From assembly GCF_043641665.1 (NCBI RefSeq), contig NC_092182.1, positions 20,521,241-20,585,240 of the forward strand: a stretch of 64,000 nucleotides of DNA, written 5' to 3'. The stretch comes from Enoplosus armatus (Eukaryota > Chordata > Actinopteri > Centrarchiformes > Enoplosidae). A program made the position numbers and the translations under genes. Positions within the stretch are counted from its first letter, which is position 1; the number at the start of each line of letters is the position of its first letter. The notes under the pieces were generated by a model, which searched no databases, had not been told where the DNA came from, and saw nothing but the letters and a program-made list of their open reading frames with translations. Shown here piece by piece: positions 15,101-33,850 of this stretch.

Positions 15101-18100
15101 CACAAACTGCGTCCACTTCACCTTCTACACTGCCCTGCACAAGATGCGCTGTTTCACCCTGGAGGATGAGAGGAGAGTGACCAGAGCCTGTCCGCTGTTC
15201 CTCTGTCCTGGTGCGACCATCAACACTCCTCCTCTCTGTTTCCATTGACAAAAAAACACACCAAAGAGGTTATTAATGCTCACAGCTCCTCCCGTGTCTT
15301 CTTCTTTCTTTCACAGGAGAAAGCTATGAAGTTGTGGTTCGGTACATGCTGAACCACTATGGATATTTCCCCGCCACAATGTACTTTGAGTTCTGCCCGG
15401 ATCTGCCAGGATCCGTGCCTTTTTGCATTGTGAGGGAGATGGAAACAGCAGCCAGGACCCCGCTGGCTGTGGAGCTGGGGCCCGTGGCTCCTTACAAACC
15501 GTTTCAGGTGGTCACATACAAGCCTGTCGACACCGTGGTAGTGGAGGGAGTACCTCCTGAGAGGCAAGTTATTTAAAAACTGATTGTGAAGCATTAGATT
15601 ATTATTAAAGGGGGACGGCAGCATGTGTGAAAAAAAGTTTTAGAAAGTGTGAAGTCTGATGGATGCAGTGTCGGTTGGGTCTGAAGACTACAAGTTTGAA
15701 AATGACTAAATCTGGGGGTGTTGAGTTAGAAAGAGCCTCTGTAGGCACTCCTTATCTCTGCTTGAGGCCAGCAGCTTGAGGCTACATTAACTGCTACTGG
15801 CATAACACACCCATATCTCTAACCGAACTGTCGAAGTTGCATTGTGGGTAATGTAGGCGCCAGGTTTTGACAAAGAAGAAGAATTTGTGGAATAAAAAAT
15901 ATGATATCTCTGTTCCTGCTAGTCCCATAAATGCAGCACCTCCAAATAGTAGAAGTACAGATCTTTTCCTCAGCAGCAGGAAATCCATTATTACAGATTT
16001 CAGCACAAATGTTTGACTTAGGAGCTGGTTTAAAGCAATTTTCTTCACTTGTGATTGAAATTTATCAAGAAATGGATCCAGAGCGGTTACTGCAATTGTG
16101 TTTTCGTCCGGCTGAAAATCACGATGTGTTTTCTCTGCAGTTCCGTTGTCCAGCATCTAAAGATGTCAGTGAAATTAGGAGACTACAAGTACCCTCATTA
16201 CCTAAAGGAACTGGCTAAACAAAGGATGGAGGACTCTGAGTACCTCTCCCCAGCTGCCAGACAGAGACTCCCGTCAGTGAAGTGAGAGAACGACCTAATT
16301 ATTTACAGCTGCCTTTTACCATTTGAGTATTTTCTGGGCTTAACTCCCTCATCATCACAGTGTTTGTGTGTATACTGTGCGTCCAGGGGTCTCCTCGACT
16401 CTCCCTTAAAGATGAAGAACTACTCTCAGCGATTTCACCTCTTGCTACACCTGGAAGAGATACAGATGGAGGTGGACATCAGGAAGTATGACCTCCACAA
16501 TCAAACCATGACTCAAGATCAAAGAAACAAAAAGTTGCTCACGCTCAGAGTAAGGAACCCTCACAGTGCACATCTACTGTTTTAAATAGCAACAACAACA
16601 ACAAACATCAACTAGAATTCATCTTTTCTCTCTGCTGCCTTTACTGTATATGATGTTATGTTACTTGTTGTTATTTATGTTGTTGTTCTCTGAAAGCTTG
16701 CTGATCGACTGTGAGCTCAGTGATCTGTTTTGGCAAAGCAATAAAAACACAAGGCCAACATTGACATTCTCCAACAGGTTCCTGGTGTTGCTGAGAATCG
16801 GCCATCTGTACTACGAGGGGATTGTCTGAGGGTTTCCAAATCTGAAGACACGGTCCAGCCGATCACTGTGTATACCGGATATGTTCACAGAGTAGAGTTG
16901 GATAGCGTGAAGCTGGGCTTCTCCAAGAGGTAAGAGCTGGGCTACAGATCAACTTGAAACCCAGTTTATATCTCAGACGGTGAATAAAGAACCTAATTCA
17001 CACCTTCCTCTCACTTCCTCTCACCACCCCTCTTTCAGGTTGTTGCAGATGTTTCTCAACAATATGAAGTTTGACGTGGAGTTTACTATCAACCGGTTCA
17101 CCTTGAAGCTGCAACATCGGGCGGTGGATTTGGCCGCAAAACATCAGCTCGACGAGATGCTGTTCCCATCTGGTGCAGCAGTGGCTAATCTCCCCATGCC
17201 TAAACTCCGGTGCGGTGCCTATACACAGAAAGAACATGCATACAGAACACCAAAAACACTCATAGATGTAGTGTCATCTACAAATACACAGACCTAACCA
17301 CCTTAAAGTACTGTATCTGTAGTACAGAGAAGCTTAAACTGTCATTAGTGATTAGTGTGTGTGTGCACCACATCCACCACATTGTACTAACAGGAGGAGG
17401 TGCTATTCTTTGGTTTAATGCCATAAACCTGCCTCAGGTGGATGTGGTAAAACATGGTGGAGGACTTACATGCAAAACCTTTTGTCCTAGAACACATCCC
17501 CGACAAACTTTACTGTCATCTGCTTTGTTTACTGAACTACAGGCCTTGCTTTTATTGCTTTATTCAGCTGATCCATTTAACTCCTGTTTTTAAGCCTCTG
17601 CAGCACATTTTAAGTGTTTCAGCAATGTGCAAGGTGTAAAAATCCATTCTCACATTACTCTGCAGCATGTTCAACCGTCAGCTGGAAAACAACCCGCAGC
17701 AACAGGCTGCGGTCCAGCGCATTATAGCCGGATCATCAAAGCCTGCTCCTCATCTTGTGTTTGGGCCTCCTGGAACCGGAAAGACGATCACTCTGGTTGA
17801 GGCTATGATTCAGGTATGAAGTGTTCAAGATGTGCTGTTATTAGTCTGTTGTTAGACCCTAAAAAACATTTCATTTAATCAGCTTCTTGCTATATGCACT
17901 GGGATCCCATATGAGCTAGAGCTGCAACGATTAGGCGATTAATTGATGAGTCGATCAACAGAAAATTAATCAGAAACTATTTTGATAATCAATTTTTACA
18001 ATCAAAAATGCTTACAAATCTGTGGTTGTAGCTTCTTAAGTGTGAGGATTTGCTGCTTTTTGTGGCCTTACATCATAATAAATTGAATATGTTTAGGTTT

Positions 18101-21100
18101 TGGATGGGTTCTCGCACAAAACAAGACATTTAATTACGTCACCTGGGGTTCGAGGATATTCTGATAGCCATTTTTAATGTTTTCTGATGTTTTATAGAAT
18201 AATCGGCAGATTAATTGATAATAAAAATGATCTTTAGTTGCAGTCTTAACGTGTATTTAGTCCTAAATATTTAATGTCAAAGAGAAATACTTTCAGGTGC
18301 TTTAACATTTTTTTGTTTGTATCGTAACTGTCTTCGATTGTGGATATGAAATATGAACTCTCACATTTATAACTTGTGGGTGTGCAAGAGGGAGCTGCTC
18401 ATCAATAAAACAAGGCAGCCACAAAAAGGACACTTAATATTCCATAATGCTTAGGCTAAATTTAGTAAATGTATTCTGTACGATAGATCACATATTGTGA
18501 GCTTGATATTTCCTTCCATAAAACTGGATGTGTTGACCGATGAACTTTTCATTCATCTCTGTGATGGAAGCAAATAATAGGCTGTAATAAGCCAATAAAA
18601 TGAACCCATAGACGATGACTGGTCATTCCAATTCACATCATTCAGATCTAAATTTAGTAATGCACTAATTAGTTTTTATAATCCGAATAATTTGTCATTA
18701 ATTAATTTTTCTCCGTTGACAGGTCAACAAGGCGGACCCGACAGCCCGCATCCTCGCCTGTGCACCCTCAAACAGCGCATGTGACCTTCTCTGTGAGAGA
18801 CTGATGGTACACATGGACCCTCATCAGGTTTACCGCATGTACGCCAGCAGCCGAGACCCAAGAACTGTCCCCAAGCTCCTACTGGTGAGTCAGCTGGCAG
18901 TGTAACGTCCGTAGGATAATTTGTTTGGCCCTAAAGCAGTAACTTCAATTGTACTGTGTCAAGATCTGACGAACTAAATGTGTAACCAGTTGTTTGTAGG
19001 ACACATAACATTTTGAGTTTCAAAATAAAAACCAAAAGTAAAAAAATGTGTGGATCATGAATACTGACTGAAAATGCTTTGATTTAAGGATGGACGTAAA
19101 ATCTGTCACATTTGTTTTTACACACTAGTTGATTTAGATTAACTATATTTTTCTTACATTATCTTTTGGCTCTTCCAGAAATATTGTAACTGGGACCAGG
19201 GACAAGATGCTTTTGTGTTTCCAGATAAAGGACTTCTCATGAAATACACCATCATAGTTACAACTATGGTCACAGCTGGCAGGTAGGTTGCTTCCTTTTA
19301 CAGTAACTTTTTAGTATTTGGCACAATTTGACTCATATTCTTTAGTGTTACACAGCTCGAGCCATGTTGCAGTTGCATATTACAACCATAAAATGTCTGC
19401 TGTGTGTTTCTGTTTTTAGACTGGTGTCTGGAGGAATCCCAGTCGGCCATTTTACCCATGTCTTTTTGGATGAAGGAGGCCAGGCAGTGGAGCCAGAGTG
19501 CGTCATTACCATTGCAGGTAAACCCTGAATGTCTGAATCATCAGTATATGACAGTTAGTATGTTATTGTGGTGAAACTTTGTTCCCTTTTATGACAAGTT
19601 AAAAACAGAGGCACACTTTAAAGATGCATACAAACTAATACATAGTACACAATTATCTTCGATACTACAGGTCTAACTTTCTGAAGAGTGATCTGTCTTT
19701 GCATTGTAATCTAGTGTACGTAAATCATATTGGCTTAAGATTTCAAGATTTCACACTCTCATGATGTCTCAAACTAACTATTTTTATTCTGATTATTCGG
19801 AGGATGCTAGAAATAAATGTTGTCACGCCGAACAGAACTGAATATACTCGCTTAGAAAAAGATCTTATGATGGAGGGGAGATGCGGAGTCTGTCTACCGG
19901 GGCTGTGAAACACTGAACAGATTTCTCCACAGTCATTGTACAGAACCAGATGATTAGATGTATACGTTTGTAGGAGCTGCATCAGTGGTGAAACTGATGC
20001 ATCTTGTTACTTTATTGGTTGGATGCTTCTCTTTGTTTCACAGGTCTGCTCAGTGCACAGACGGGTCAGCTGGTGCTGGCAGGAGATCCCAAGCAGCTGG
20101 GGCCAATCCTTCGATCACCTCTTGCACTGCAGTATGGACTTGGTGAGACGAGGGGGACACCATGATAGTTGTTATTGTAATGTGTACCAGTTTTAGTTTT
20201 TTACAGATTAAATAACTTCTGCTGTGTCTCAACTTGACCACACGATTGAAGGATTTACATGTAATGCTGTGACAATGATGCTCTTTAGGGCTTTCTCTGC
20301 TTGAGCGACTGATGAAGTATAACGCTTTATATCAGAAAAGTACAGACTCCGGACACTTTGACACCCGCTTTGTCACCAAACTGCTGCGGAACTACAGGTA
20401 CCATTTTGCTTGTTATAGTTGCTTGTTTAGACTGCTGCTGTTTTGATTAAAGCTCTTCAGCTTCTTTTTTTCCGTTTCTTTATTTAGGTCTCATGATGCC
20501 ATTCTGAAAATCCCAAATGAGCTGTTCTATGAGAATGAACTGCAGGTGTTCGCTGACCAGTGGGATCGTGAGGCCTACTGCAACTGGGAATACCTTCCCA
20601 AACAGGTCATTTCTCTTTTAATATCTCAAAACATCTGAAATGTTCTCAATACCGATATGATCCTGATATACAGCAGTCCATCCTGATGATTGTACATATT
20701 TCTGACCAACTACAGTTTATTTATATATCCCTTAAAGGGAAACTCCACCAATTCTACATGTCAAAGTTACTTTACTAGTCACAGAGAAGACAAGAGATGC
20801 TGTTGAGTTGTATTATGGGAAGTGTAGGATGCCGGGTTTTTGAAGCTTGACCCATACCAGGGACTTTAAGTCAGGATATCTCTGCCTCTGCTGCACTGAT
20901 TTTGACCATTTTATGCTAATCTGTCTCTTGAAAGTCCCCCAACTTTATGGAAGTGCAGTACTAAATTGCTTGAGTGTCCCTTTTAATTATAACTAGTGTC
21001 ATAAGTCATCAACACCCATATTATCCAAATTAATTGAACACAGCCTGAGATTGTCACGGAACACAGGACAAAAATCACTAAAACAAATTAGATTTTATTA

Positions 21101-22835
21101 TGGGGAAAAAAAATCTCATTAGGAAACAAAGTGGGGCAAAAATGAAATTATAGAAAAAAATCAAAACTCTCATTAGGATAAAATGGAAAAGCCCCGGGAG
21201 GGTTATTTAAAGAGGAAAGCTTCTTTTAGGACAGTCAAGTGTGAGACAAAAGTGAGCAGAAATAGCAAACAGCAAAAATAAAATAGTACATAGTGTAAAC
21301 AAAATACACAGATCACCAAATAGCATGTAAATCACAGGTATAACATGCTCACTCTCACATCGCTACAGGGTTTCCCAGTGATCTTCCACGGGGTGATGGG
21401 GAAAGATGAGAGAGAGGCCAACAGTCCTTCTTTCTTCAACGTGTCTGAGATTGAAATTCTGGTCGACTACCTCATCAAGCTGATGGAAACACAGGGAAAG
21501 AAGGGCCTCCCCAAACTCTCTGCTAAAGACATTGGCATAATCGCCCCCTACAGGAAACAAGTGAGTCCGCATGGTGCTCATTTGTGTTTCAGAGATGTGG
21601 ATGAACAGTTTTAACCAGTCATCTGTGACATGCTTACTTTTCTAACAACAGGTCGAGAAAATCCAAAAGGCCCTGAAGTCCGTCTCAGCTCTGAGTCGCT
21701 GGAGTGATCTCACAGAGCTCAAGGTTCGTAATGCTGCTGTAAATACATGGCTCTGTATCAGTTCACCTTGTTAGGTGCTCTGAAAGAAATCTCTTCTGCA
21801 CAGAATCAATACATCTGTTTCCTTCCATGCACAAGTGTAGTTGAATAAATAAGGCTTGTTTCTCAGGTGGGTTCTGTGGAGGAGTTTCAGGGACAAGAGA
21901 GGAAGATCATCATGGTCTCTACTGTCCGCAGCAGCATCAGCTATGTCAAGATGGACAAAGACTTCAACATTGGATTCCTGTCAAATGAAAAGGTCTGTTA
22001 TATTCCCTCCTTGTTATATAAAATGATGATGAAAACAGCAGGATCTGTATTGTTTATGCATATATCCACTCTGCAGAGATTCAATGTGGCCGTGACCAGA
22101 GCCAGGTCCCTGTTGATCGTCGTGGGAAACCCTGTGATCCTCAACAAGGACCCCACCTGGGAGAAGTAAGGCAAAGCAGGCCACAGGAGGTGTTTTCGTA
22201 ATGTTGGGACACGAAAATGTGCCGGAAAATACAACAAGAGTATCCTCTAAGTTGCAGACGCTGAGTGAAGAGCTTTGTCTTGAAACATGATGAGATTATT
22301 TGAGATTGAAAGTGCATTCTTGACCTTTGACACAGTAGTTGACAAAACAATCTCACCACAAGGTCATTGTAGTAGCTTTTCTGGAGTTTATCACACAGTT
22401 TATTTCCTCAGCAGATGAAGGTTATCCAGTTGTCCATTGAGTTTTAGATGCTTAATCTGCGATTTTTCATCTGCAGGTTCATCAGCTACTGTGTGAAGAA
22501 TAAGGGTTACACTGGATTTGACTTTAAAGATGCAGAAGGAGAAGATGATATTGTGTCAAGACTGGCAACCCTGAAAATCAACGTGGATTCTGACAGTTAG
22601 TGCAGCCATAACCACGTTCTTCCTTTCAAGTCTTTACACAAAATAGTAATGAGTTGTAATTGCATCTGAACAAAACATTTATTCAGGCTAATATCACTTG
22701 CAGAAAGCAGTCATGAAACATTTGTGTCTTTCCGCGTTTGTTTGTTTGTTTGTTTGTTTGTTTGTCATAGATCCTGTAGCAGAGGAGAGCGCCCTCCAGC
22801 AGCATGTGGACCCCGCATGGAAAAATGAGCACTAA
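12126..22835 (+). CDS. mov10: MOV10 RNA helicase (SF1, UPF1-like)
   Basis: ATP-dependent 5'-3' RNA helicase of cytoplasmic RNPs; the family acts with Argonaute/UPF1 and restricts retroelements and RNA viruses. Coding exons: 12126-12244, 12335-12440, 13071-13234, 14969-15210, 15317-15563, 16141-16281, 16387-16549, 16778-16929, 17039-17209, 17666-17813, 18723-18884, 19179-19282, 19420-19517, 20044-20142, 20289-20397, 20488-20605, 21369-21560, 21652-21723, 21867-21992, 22077-22165, 22477-22595, 22771-22835. They join to 3006 nt (1001 aa; human 1003). The amino-terminal half includes [17 protein letters not shown]. Helicase motifs in order: GPPGTGKT (~535-542), [13 protein letters not shown] (~657-660), GDPKQLGP (~686), NYRSH (~741), VEEFQGQE (~873), NVAVTRAR (~914). 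Intron 5 has a GC donor at 15564-15565. Motif II is DEGG where I recall DEAG in mammals. Teleosts have several mov10 copies; which one this is was not settled. Confidence 0.96.
13850..13960 (+). repeat. SINE-like repeat fragment in mov10 intron 3
   Basis: The text TTCTGGGTTCTAACC, then GCAGAGTTTGCATGTTC and GTGTCTGTGTGGGTTTCCTC, matches a tRNA-derived SINE-like sequence that I know as very common in teleosts. Just before it, at about 13816-13851, a 17-bp unit (GGTGGTACTGTAGTTAA) is duplicated in tandem. The rest of intron 3 (13235-14968) shows no exon; its open frames have no family match that I recognise. Confidence 0.5.
15608..16080. repeat. Probable interspersed repeat filling mov10 intron 5
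   Basis: The stretch from AAAGGGGGACGG to about 16080, with the phrase CATTGTGGGTAATGTAGGC, resembles a dispersed teleost repeat. A related phrase (attatgggaagtgtagg) occurs in the element at 20735-20990. The boundaries are approximate. Open frames here do not continue the helicase. Confidence 0.4.
17928..18246 (+). repeat. 'GCTGCAAC...ATTAATCG' dispersed repeat, copy 1
   Basis: Starts AGAGCTGCAACGATTAGGCG and ends GATCTTTAGTTGCAG, about 320 bp, inside mov10 intron 10. Ends are inverted complements (GCTGCAAC / GTTGCAG) flanking ATTAAT/TCGAT-rich arms. This is the best delimited of at least eight copies in the window. The family looks like a non-autonomous DNA transposon; I do not assign a superfamily. 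Confidence 0.75.
20735..20990. mobile_element. MITE-like element in mov10 intron 16
   Basis: The left end CTTAAAGGGAAACTCCACC and the right end GAGTGTCCCTTTTA are imperfect inverted repeats (AAAGGGAAACTC against AAAGGGACACTC in complement). The interior is about 230 bp and non-coding. The rest of intron 16 up to exon 17 is AT-rich without other features. Confidence 0.55.
22737..22764 (+). repeat. (TTTG)n microsatellite at mov10 last acceptor
   Basis: Seven TTTG units directly precede the acceptor TCATAG of the final mov10 exon at 22771, so the microsatellite stands in for part of the usual pyrimidine tract. Confidence 0.9.
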
Positions 22836-23345
22836 CATCTCCCGTAGACAACGAAAAAGCACAAAAAAGAAGCAGTTGCAGTGACATCCTCAAAAAATTA
22901 TTAGATTTACGTACATAAAGATGTGTAACGAGTATCAGTATTTAATTTCCCCCCTCTATGAGCTCTAAACACTACATTGACCTCTATTATTTAAGAATAT
23001 ATCCTTTTTATGAACCTTTCTAAGAGCAGTTTGCATATTTTAAGCCGTGCTCTGTTTTTGATGACAATGCCAAAATGAACTAGCAAATCTTTTGTTCTGG
23101 ACTTTTTCACTTTGTCTCTTCGGTGGCTTTTTAAATAAGGCTGCCACTTACGGCGAGCTCAATTAGCACGAACATTGCTGCACAAAAGCAATTAATTTTC
23201 TGTGTGAGAGAATAAGGAGCAGACTTTTCTGTTTCTCAGGAATTCATCACCATTTGTCTTACTGCCGTTTGCACTTTACAAGTCTCTATTTAACTCTTCT
23301 TTTCCTTTCTGATGACACCGAAGGAATAAACTCTTTAATTTTTGA
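22836..23345 (+). other. mov10: mov10 3'UTR with poly(A) signal
   Basis: The 3'UTR follows the TAA at 22833-22835. AATAAA at 23325-23330 predicts cleavage near 23345. No exon of another gene lies between this point and the convergent rhoc 3'UTR. Confidence 0.65.
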
Positions 23346-23493
23346 ACCACATTGTACTGCACACTGTCATGTCCTAATTATTATGACTGAGCGTCACCTT
23401 TAATGTTATCATCTGCATTAAAACATATCTGATTCCTTCATTTTGTGACAAGAACTGACCCAGGAAGGCGAGTCGGTCTCGTCTCAAAAATAG

Positions 23494-26419
23494 TTTATTA
23501 ACAATGTTCATGTTCACTTCAGATCAAACATTCACTACAACACTTTCTTTTACAAAGCATTATTACAATGAGCTTTTTATATAAATCTGGATCATTTTAT
23601 CATTTCAAATACTTCCAGAGAAAGAAAGAAAGAAAGAAAAAACAGATACACAACACTGAGCAGAAGCTGTTCCCAAAGACGTGCATGTAGTGTTCGTTTG
23701 TGTGCACTGTATGTATTGACCCATGGTTTTCTCATGCATGCATCGACATCATAAGGACAAGTTTTGATTAGCACAACATTATCTGCATACACATTAACAG
23801 CAGTATAGTACATGCTCTTTGTGATATGTTCAACACTAGACCCTCTGCTGCTCTAAGGGAATGCTCTCATCATGCTGTGCCTCCAGCTGTGAAAGTTATT
23901 CAACTATCGCTGCCGACCTCTAATTCCCAAGAATTCCTCGGCGTTAAGCTTGTTGAAACCCGTGAACATCATGCCACAACTAAGAAACGCATCACTCATT
24001 GCTTCCATTGATAAAAATCTTTAGTCGTAAGGATCTGAATCTCTTTACTCGTGCCTTGTTAGTGTGCTTGTTGTTGATCACAATAATGCACAAAGTCCAG
24101 AGTTAAAACGTAGTATCCACCCTATAAAGAGTTGAGGTAACAACATTAATATGGTGCTTGTGTGTGTGAGATTGCCCCCTCTCCTCAGTTGAGCTGTGGA
24201 AAATACAACTAGTTTTATTAAGTTGTAGCTTCTCAGTTAGAGCATATGTGCTTGGCCAGTAGAGGGTATAACGCTGCTTTACAAATGGCATTACAATATA
24301 ATAGATACAGATCGATCCTGCCAGCTGGTAGGCTTGTTGCCTTTACTGGCCTTATAAGATGGTTGCATGCAACATCAACATTTCAACATCCACCCTCCTC
24401 TAGACGGACAGCAACATGCAACCAAAGGACGTGTACAGTACATGAATGAGCAACAGGCAGAGAAAAGGAATGTCATAAAGAGTCTGAGGATGACAGTCGC
24501 TGGGCCTTTCAAGCATTGTATAACAAGCCAATATATTTTCAGGTCAAATTCACAATCGAGTGTTCTGAGAGGACATGTGAGCAAGAACTGGGACCAGTGG
24601 ACGGTCTCTGACAAGTCCCCAAAAAGCTGCAAAGAGTACAGTTCAGTGTAGAACCCCTGAAGATCGTCTTGACTTGAAACATAAAATATAAAATGTTTCT
24701 TGCCAAGAAGTGAAGATCAAGAGCAACATAGATCAGGATAAAGACCGACAAATCAACCCAATTTCCATCTTTCCACAGTTTCTACTCTAAAAACTAACAT
24801 TTTTGGCAGTAATACACAACTCTAAAACATCAAAGACAACCTTTATGGCTCCAGGCAGATGTTTTCCCAGTGACGTTGAGGAAATATGTAATGTTACAAG
24901 TTCAGTAGTTTTCCCATGATTCATTCTTGACGCAAAACTACATGACGTCAGTTGGTGTTATCTGAGAAGATAATAAAGACCAGACTGCATTCATCGATAA
25001 AATCTTAATATTTGTGTTATGAGGACTGAAAGTTTTAGGAAACTAATGACACATTTTGCGTAATCAAGCCCATTTTTGAAGCAATTCAAAGAACAAAGCT
25101 TTATGAAACATGTCAGAAAAGGTCACTCTAGACCTTGTCAGTCAGTATCAGGTTGACATAGAGCAGCTGGTCTATCTGGTCTGGGAGAGAACAACCAAAA
25201 AGGCACACCAGAACAGAGAAGGCACCGGGTAAAAACAAACTCCTCACACACAAACTCAGCTCCTCTCAAACATGTAAAGAATGTCGTCCGACTGGAAACA
25301 TCCACACGCAAAGGCTAACAGCTCTGACAAGACATGAGTTCCTCGACTGGGCTAACCCGCCCAACACATGGATTCCAACAGCGGGCGTGACCGGCTCACT
25401 TGCATTGTAGCAGACGAAGAGCTGAACTCAGTCACTCACAATAAACCAACGAGAGGTTTCACCAGGTCTTGGCCTTCGTTTCTGTTTCAGTTCCCTGTTG
25501 GTCCTAACAGCCTTTGTGCATAGTTGAATCATATTGGCTTGTGTCTTGATCGGCCAGTTCTAATCTGCCCATCCTGGTCCACTGCACAGATTAACAGTTA
25601 TGAGGGATCTTATACTCTTAGAGAATGTGAAGCTCACTCCTTTGTTTCACATGAGGCAGTTACCTTCTTTATCCTTAGTGAGTATGGCAAATGCCGAGGG
25701 AACATTGATGATTCATGCCAATAAAAACGACACAAGCTACCATTTGTTGTGCTTGACGAGTTGTCAACAGCACTGAAAGCCTTAGTCACGGCTTTGCTCA
25801 GGTTTCACAATGACAACGCTGTATAAAATGAGCTACAGTACAATGGAGAGCCCCTCAGCTGAAATGTTAGCTAGCTGACAAATGTGAAGAATGTAGATGG
25901 TGGTGTAAAAACAAACAAAAAAAGGCACTAGCTCTGATGGTCAAAAGATATAAACTTTCATTCTCTATCACAACTGCTACCATGATAAACACAACTGGAA
26001 CTAACAGGACAGTCTGGACTTACTCATGAAGACTCTATACAAGCTATGAAGGATGCTGCTTGGCCGAGCTCATGAAGGACAATATTGCATACAAATATGT
26101 GCATCTATCACTGCCTCGTTACATTACAAATATAAAGAAAAAACAAGTAGGAAAACATTCTATGTGTAAAGACAGATTTTGGAGAAAGAAAATGCAAATC
26201 AACAGGGAACTTTAAACATCAATTTCTAACCACGGTTGTAATATAGACAAAGTCCGTTTCCTGTATCAGCTTTGTTTGCGTTCGGTTCATCTGCCTGCCT
26301 GTTACCGTGAAATGCGAGATACAGTACAAAGATGCCATTTGGTGAAAGGTCAGTCCTTTTCATGTGTTTTTTTTTTTTTTTCTCCTGTTGGTCAGCTGAT
26401 TTCATGGTGTCTGGACTGC
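23494..26419 (-). other. rhoc: Probable long rhoc 3'UTR
   Basis: Downstream of the Rho stop on the minus strand there are about 2.9 kb without a supportable coding exon. AATAAA on the minus strand is complementary to 23494-23499 and could end the transcript only ~150 bp from the mov10 poly(A) site, leaving the two genes tail to tail. Long 3'UTRs are usual for Rho genes, but an earlier cleavage site is possible. Confidence 0.45.
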
Positions 26420-32177
<5,758 letters not shown>

Positions 32178-33514
32178 TCATGTTGTAGGAAGGAGCCAAA
32201 CAACACAGTCACACTTTGTCACCCGTTTGTGTTTTCCACACTACAGATATTTAAATTATTTGTGAAGATCACAGGAACACAAGATAAACCAAGAACACAA
32301 CGTTTGTACAAAAACTTTTTCTGCTCATGCTGTGTGGCTCCAAAGCAACCACTCTGATATCTCTGACTGACAGTGCTGCATCACCTAAGGGAGTGCTCCT
32401 GGATCTGCACATTGTCACAGACAACTGCAGTCACAGACCTTGAATCCCCAATACCAAATCTAGACTACAAAGGTACATGAAGAACAGAGGAGAAGAAGGA
32501 AGATAGTAGAGTGACGGGGAAGAGAAAGGGGGGGGGGGGGGTGTTGAGACAAGCTGGGACATGAAGGAATGTGCTATCAGGCTCCTGCTCCGCCCTGTTT
32601 GTTTCCCTGTAACGTGTGTGGAAAAGAAGAGTGTCCGGGAAACCAGAGCAGCTGGTGAAGTACTTGGTGGAGACCTAAAGCATAGCAGACAATATCCTAA
32701 TTATCTCAAAAATTACTTTGCATTAAAAGGAAGGAAGAGCCAAATCTGCCACCAGCCCATGTGAGCATGTGTGTAAACTGCAGAAAAAGAAAACAGCATA
32801 CAAGCATTTCCCACCAAAACACAAAGATGAGGTCCAGGGTTAGATTTTACGACTATGCTTCAGGCCTGCAAGGATGAAGCTTTGCTGGTTTCCTGTGCAC
32901 AAAACACAATCCACTGAACCAAGAAACACTTCTGCAATGAGCCCAGATGAGAGGACTGGTTTAGCTGGTGCAGGCTGTGTGGGGATGAGCTAGCAGTGCA
33001 GCTGATGGATGAGCTGGAGCCCTGCTGCCTGGGAGCAGCTGTGCATATAGTCATTTGGCTCCTCACCTCATCCACTTTCTGCCAGACAGTCTTGACAGCA
33101 ATCCTCTTCACGAGGGCACCCACTTATCAGGGGAAATTAATCTTTCAGTGCTGCTGGCAAAACTTTTGAGTTGACTCTGCCCCAACGCCCACCTTTAATC
33201 TCCGCTCGGATGCATAGCAACAGCAAACCTTTCAGTAAGTAGCATCAAACAAATCACCACGAATACAAACTATTGTTGGTTTGGTACCATCACAGATCAG
33301 CCGATTGATGTCACCAATTTCATCTAGATGGCTAACTAAAATGAATACCTTCAATGCAGGGCTGGGGAATATCTGAATCTGAATCAATATTTGCAAAGTC
33401 TTAACAAATCATCAAACTAATAAGCTTGATCAATAAGCCATCAGTACTCCATTAAACAGCTGAGTTTACGTTTACAAAGAAAATGAAAAGGACACCATAT
33501 GTTACATGGATTTT

Positions 33515-33690
33515 ACTACAGGGACAATTCCACATTTTAGGAAATACACATATTTACTTTCTTGCTGAGAGTTAAATGATAAGCTTGATACCACTCATCT
33601 GTCTGTACAGTTAATATGAAGCTACCGCCAGCAGCACCAAATACTGGAAACAGCTGGCAAAGAAGTCCATAACAGTGTCCCAGAGCCCAA
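33515..33690 (+). repeat. 'GGGAAATACACTTATT' dispersed repeat, copy 1
   Basis: Reads as a divergent copy of a family with consensus like 'gttcaacattttgggaaatac...cttgctgagagtta...gataccactc...atgaagctaccgccagcagc'. It directly abuts a partial ATTAATCG-family copy. Other copies lie at 36055-36150 and 38098-38540. Confidence 0.6.
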
Positions 33691-33850
33691 AGTCTTCAAA
33701 TGTCTTGTTTTGTCCAACATACAGTTGTACATGACCAAGGAAACCAGCAAATAATCGAGAGAGTCAAAAATCAATCAGTTATCAAAATAGTTGTCAATTA
33801 ATCTTCTGCTGATCGACTAATCAATTAATCGACTAATTGTTGCAGCTCTA
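33690..33850 (-). repeat. ATTAATCG-family repeat, copy 2 (partial)
   Basis: In minus orientation the copy starts at 33850 with AGAGCTGCAACAATTAGTCG; the interior phrase CTTGTTTTGTCC at ~33705 shows that the middle is deleted. Confidence 0.6.

Noticed and set aside
15564..15570. GT donor at GAGAGGCAA|GTTATT for mov10 intron 5
   Set aside because: It puts the next exon out of the MOV10 frame and into an early stop, unlike the GC donor.
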